Source: Oxalicibacterium solurbis (GTDB lineage Bacteria; Pseudomonadota; Gammaproteobacteria; Burkholderiales; Burkholderiaceae_D). From it: a stretch of DNA of 64,000 nucleotides. Below are positions 63,767-64,000 of the stretch, in pieces. Made by a program: the position numbers and the translations under genes. The stretch is taken from the NCBI RefSeq assembly GCF_014635845.1, contig NZ_BMDP01000001.1:682001-746000 (forward strand). Direction: 5' to 3'. Position 1 is the stretch's first letter. Every line of letters begins with the position of its first letter. The notes under the pieces are model-generated. The model searched no databases. It was not told where the DNA came from and saw nothing but the letters and a program-made list of their open reading frames with translations.

Positions 63767-63901
63767 CGGCATTTCTCCATTCTTCAAGATTTTCGGCAAA
63801 AGAAATCCCGCCGGCATGCGATGCCGTTTCCGAAAAATGCGGGATGATTTTTTACAGTGCGCTTCAGTACGATGCTTCTATCGCATGCCGCGCATGCGGT
63901 G

Positions 63902-64000
63902 CTAGACGCTACATCGCACGCTGGAAAACGGAATCGGCTCGAAGCCGGCCGCGGCCGCTTCCTGCAGCGCAATCAGGCTGGCCGACAGGTTTTCCACGCC
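63902..64000 (-). CDS. C-terminal fragment, probably SsuE FMN reductase (5' part outside window)
   Basis: The last 32 codons of an open minus-strand frame, ending FEPIPFSSVRCSV then TAG, with GC-rich codon choice like neighbouring genes; the other two frames hit stops or show poor codon use. Position directly upstream of ssuA in an ssuADCBF operon makes ssuE, the NAD(P)H:FMN reductase serving SsuD, the likely identity. The fragment alone is too short to prove it. Confidence 0.5.
   Translation of the reverse strand, partial: GVENLSASLIALQEAAAAGFEPIPFSSVRCSV

Noticed and set aside
63784-63972. Minus-strand 62-codon frame at the right edge
   Set aside because: Cys/Arg-rich without homology; it overlaps in another frame the better-supported C-terminal fragment ending at 63902.

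Overview
The window reads as ordinary chromosomal DNA of a GC-rich betaproteobacterium, order Burkholderiales, most likely an Oxalobacteraceae member (Herminiimonas/Herbaspirillum-like). This is inferred from gene order (rsmE-ribF-ileS-lspA-coaBC-dut; yhdP-nitrilase-tldD-aroG beside glnE; cysT-cysW-cysA-cysB; ssuADCB followed by ssuF) and from protein flavour; no rRNA or tRNA is present to confirm it. I see no insertion sequence, prophage, integrase or CRISPR array. Coding density is high and the third-position GC bias is strong, which creates many long antisense shadow frames.

Layout. 1-6306: a minus-strand signalling module, a 1713-residue pseudokinase/ATPase/GAF/histidine kinase followed by a hybrid kinase that runs off the left edge. 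6412-10403: a heme-peroxidase locus, with a catalase-like gene convergent with a three-gene operon of two mutually related unknown proteins and a DyP-type peroxidase. 10670-15303: a receiver/Hpt phosphorelay protein without a catalytic domain, a small unknown, a class I glutamine amidotransferase, SrkA kinase and a YecA/SEC-C protein. 15420-21516: orn, an M48 protease, phhB-rsgA, then argF, argG, ppnP. 21819-24818: an unusual pair, a short hydantoinase/oxoprolinase and a histone-deacetylase-fold amidohydrolase with a zinc ribbon, bracketed by strong terminators. 24891-27908: small membrane proteins, murB, yajQ and a retropepsin-like protease. 27979-38753: aroG behind an apparent Phe/Tyr attenuator, tldD, a nitrilase-family hydrolase, yhdP, and divergent glnE.

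38870-47062 holds the long minus-strand housekeeping run rsmE, ribF, ileS, lspA, coaBC, dut, ending in a lipoprotein with a damaged M48 motif. 47340-50949 is tkt, a GNAT acetyltransferase and gap. 51020-54926 is the sulfate importer cysT-cysW-cysA with cysB but no adjacent binding protein. 55176-57137 is a putative regulator with a beta-propeller protein. 57284-64000 contains an unknown membrane protein, an RBBP9-type hydrolase, a degenerate EAL protein and the sulfonate operon (probable ssuE tail, ssuA, ssuD, ssuC, ssuB, ssuF). Sulfate and sulfonate uptake thus lie within 13 kb of each other and share the likely regulator CysB.

The most interesting new signal is in front of aroG: an unannotated 23-codon leader ORF packed with Phe and Tyr codons, followed by an intrinsic terminator and a built-in alternative pairing, the full architecture of ribosome-mediated attenuation. 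The DyP/paralog-pair/catalase locus and the hydantoinase-HDAC pair are the best candidates for undescribed enzyme systems.
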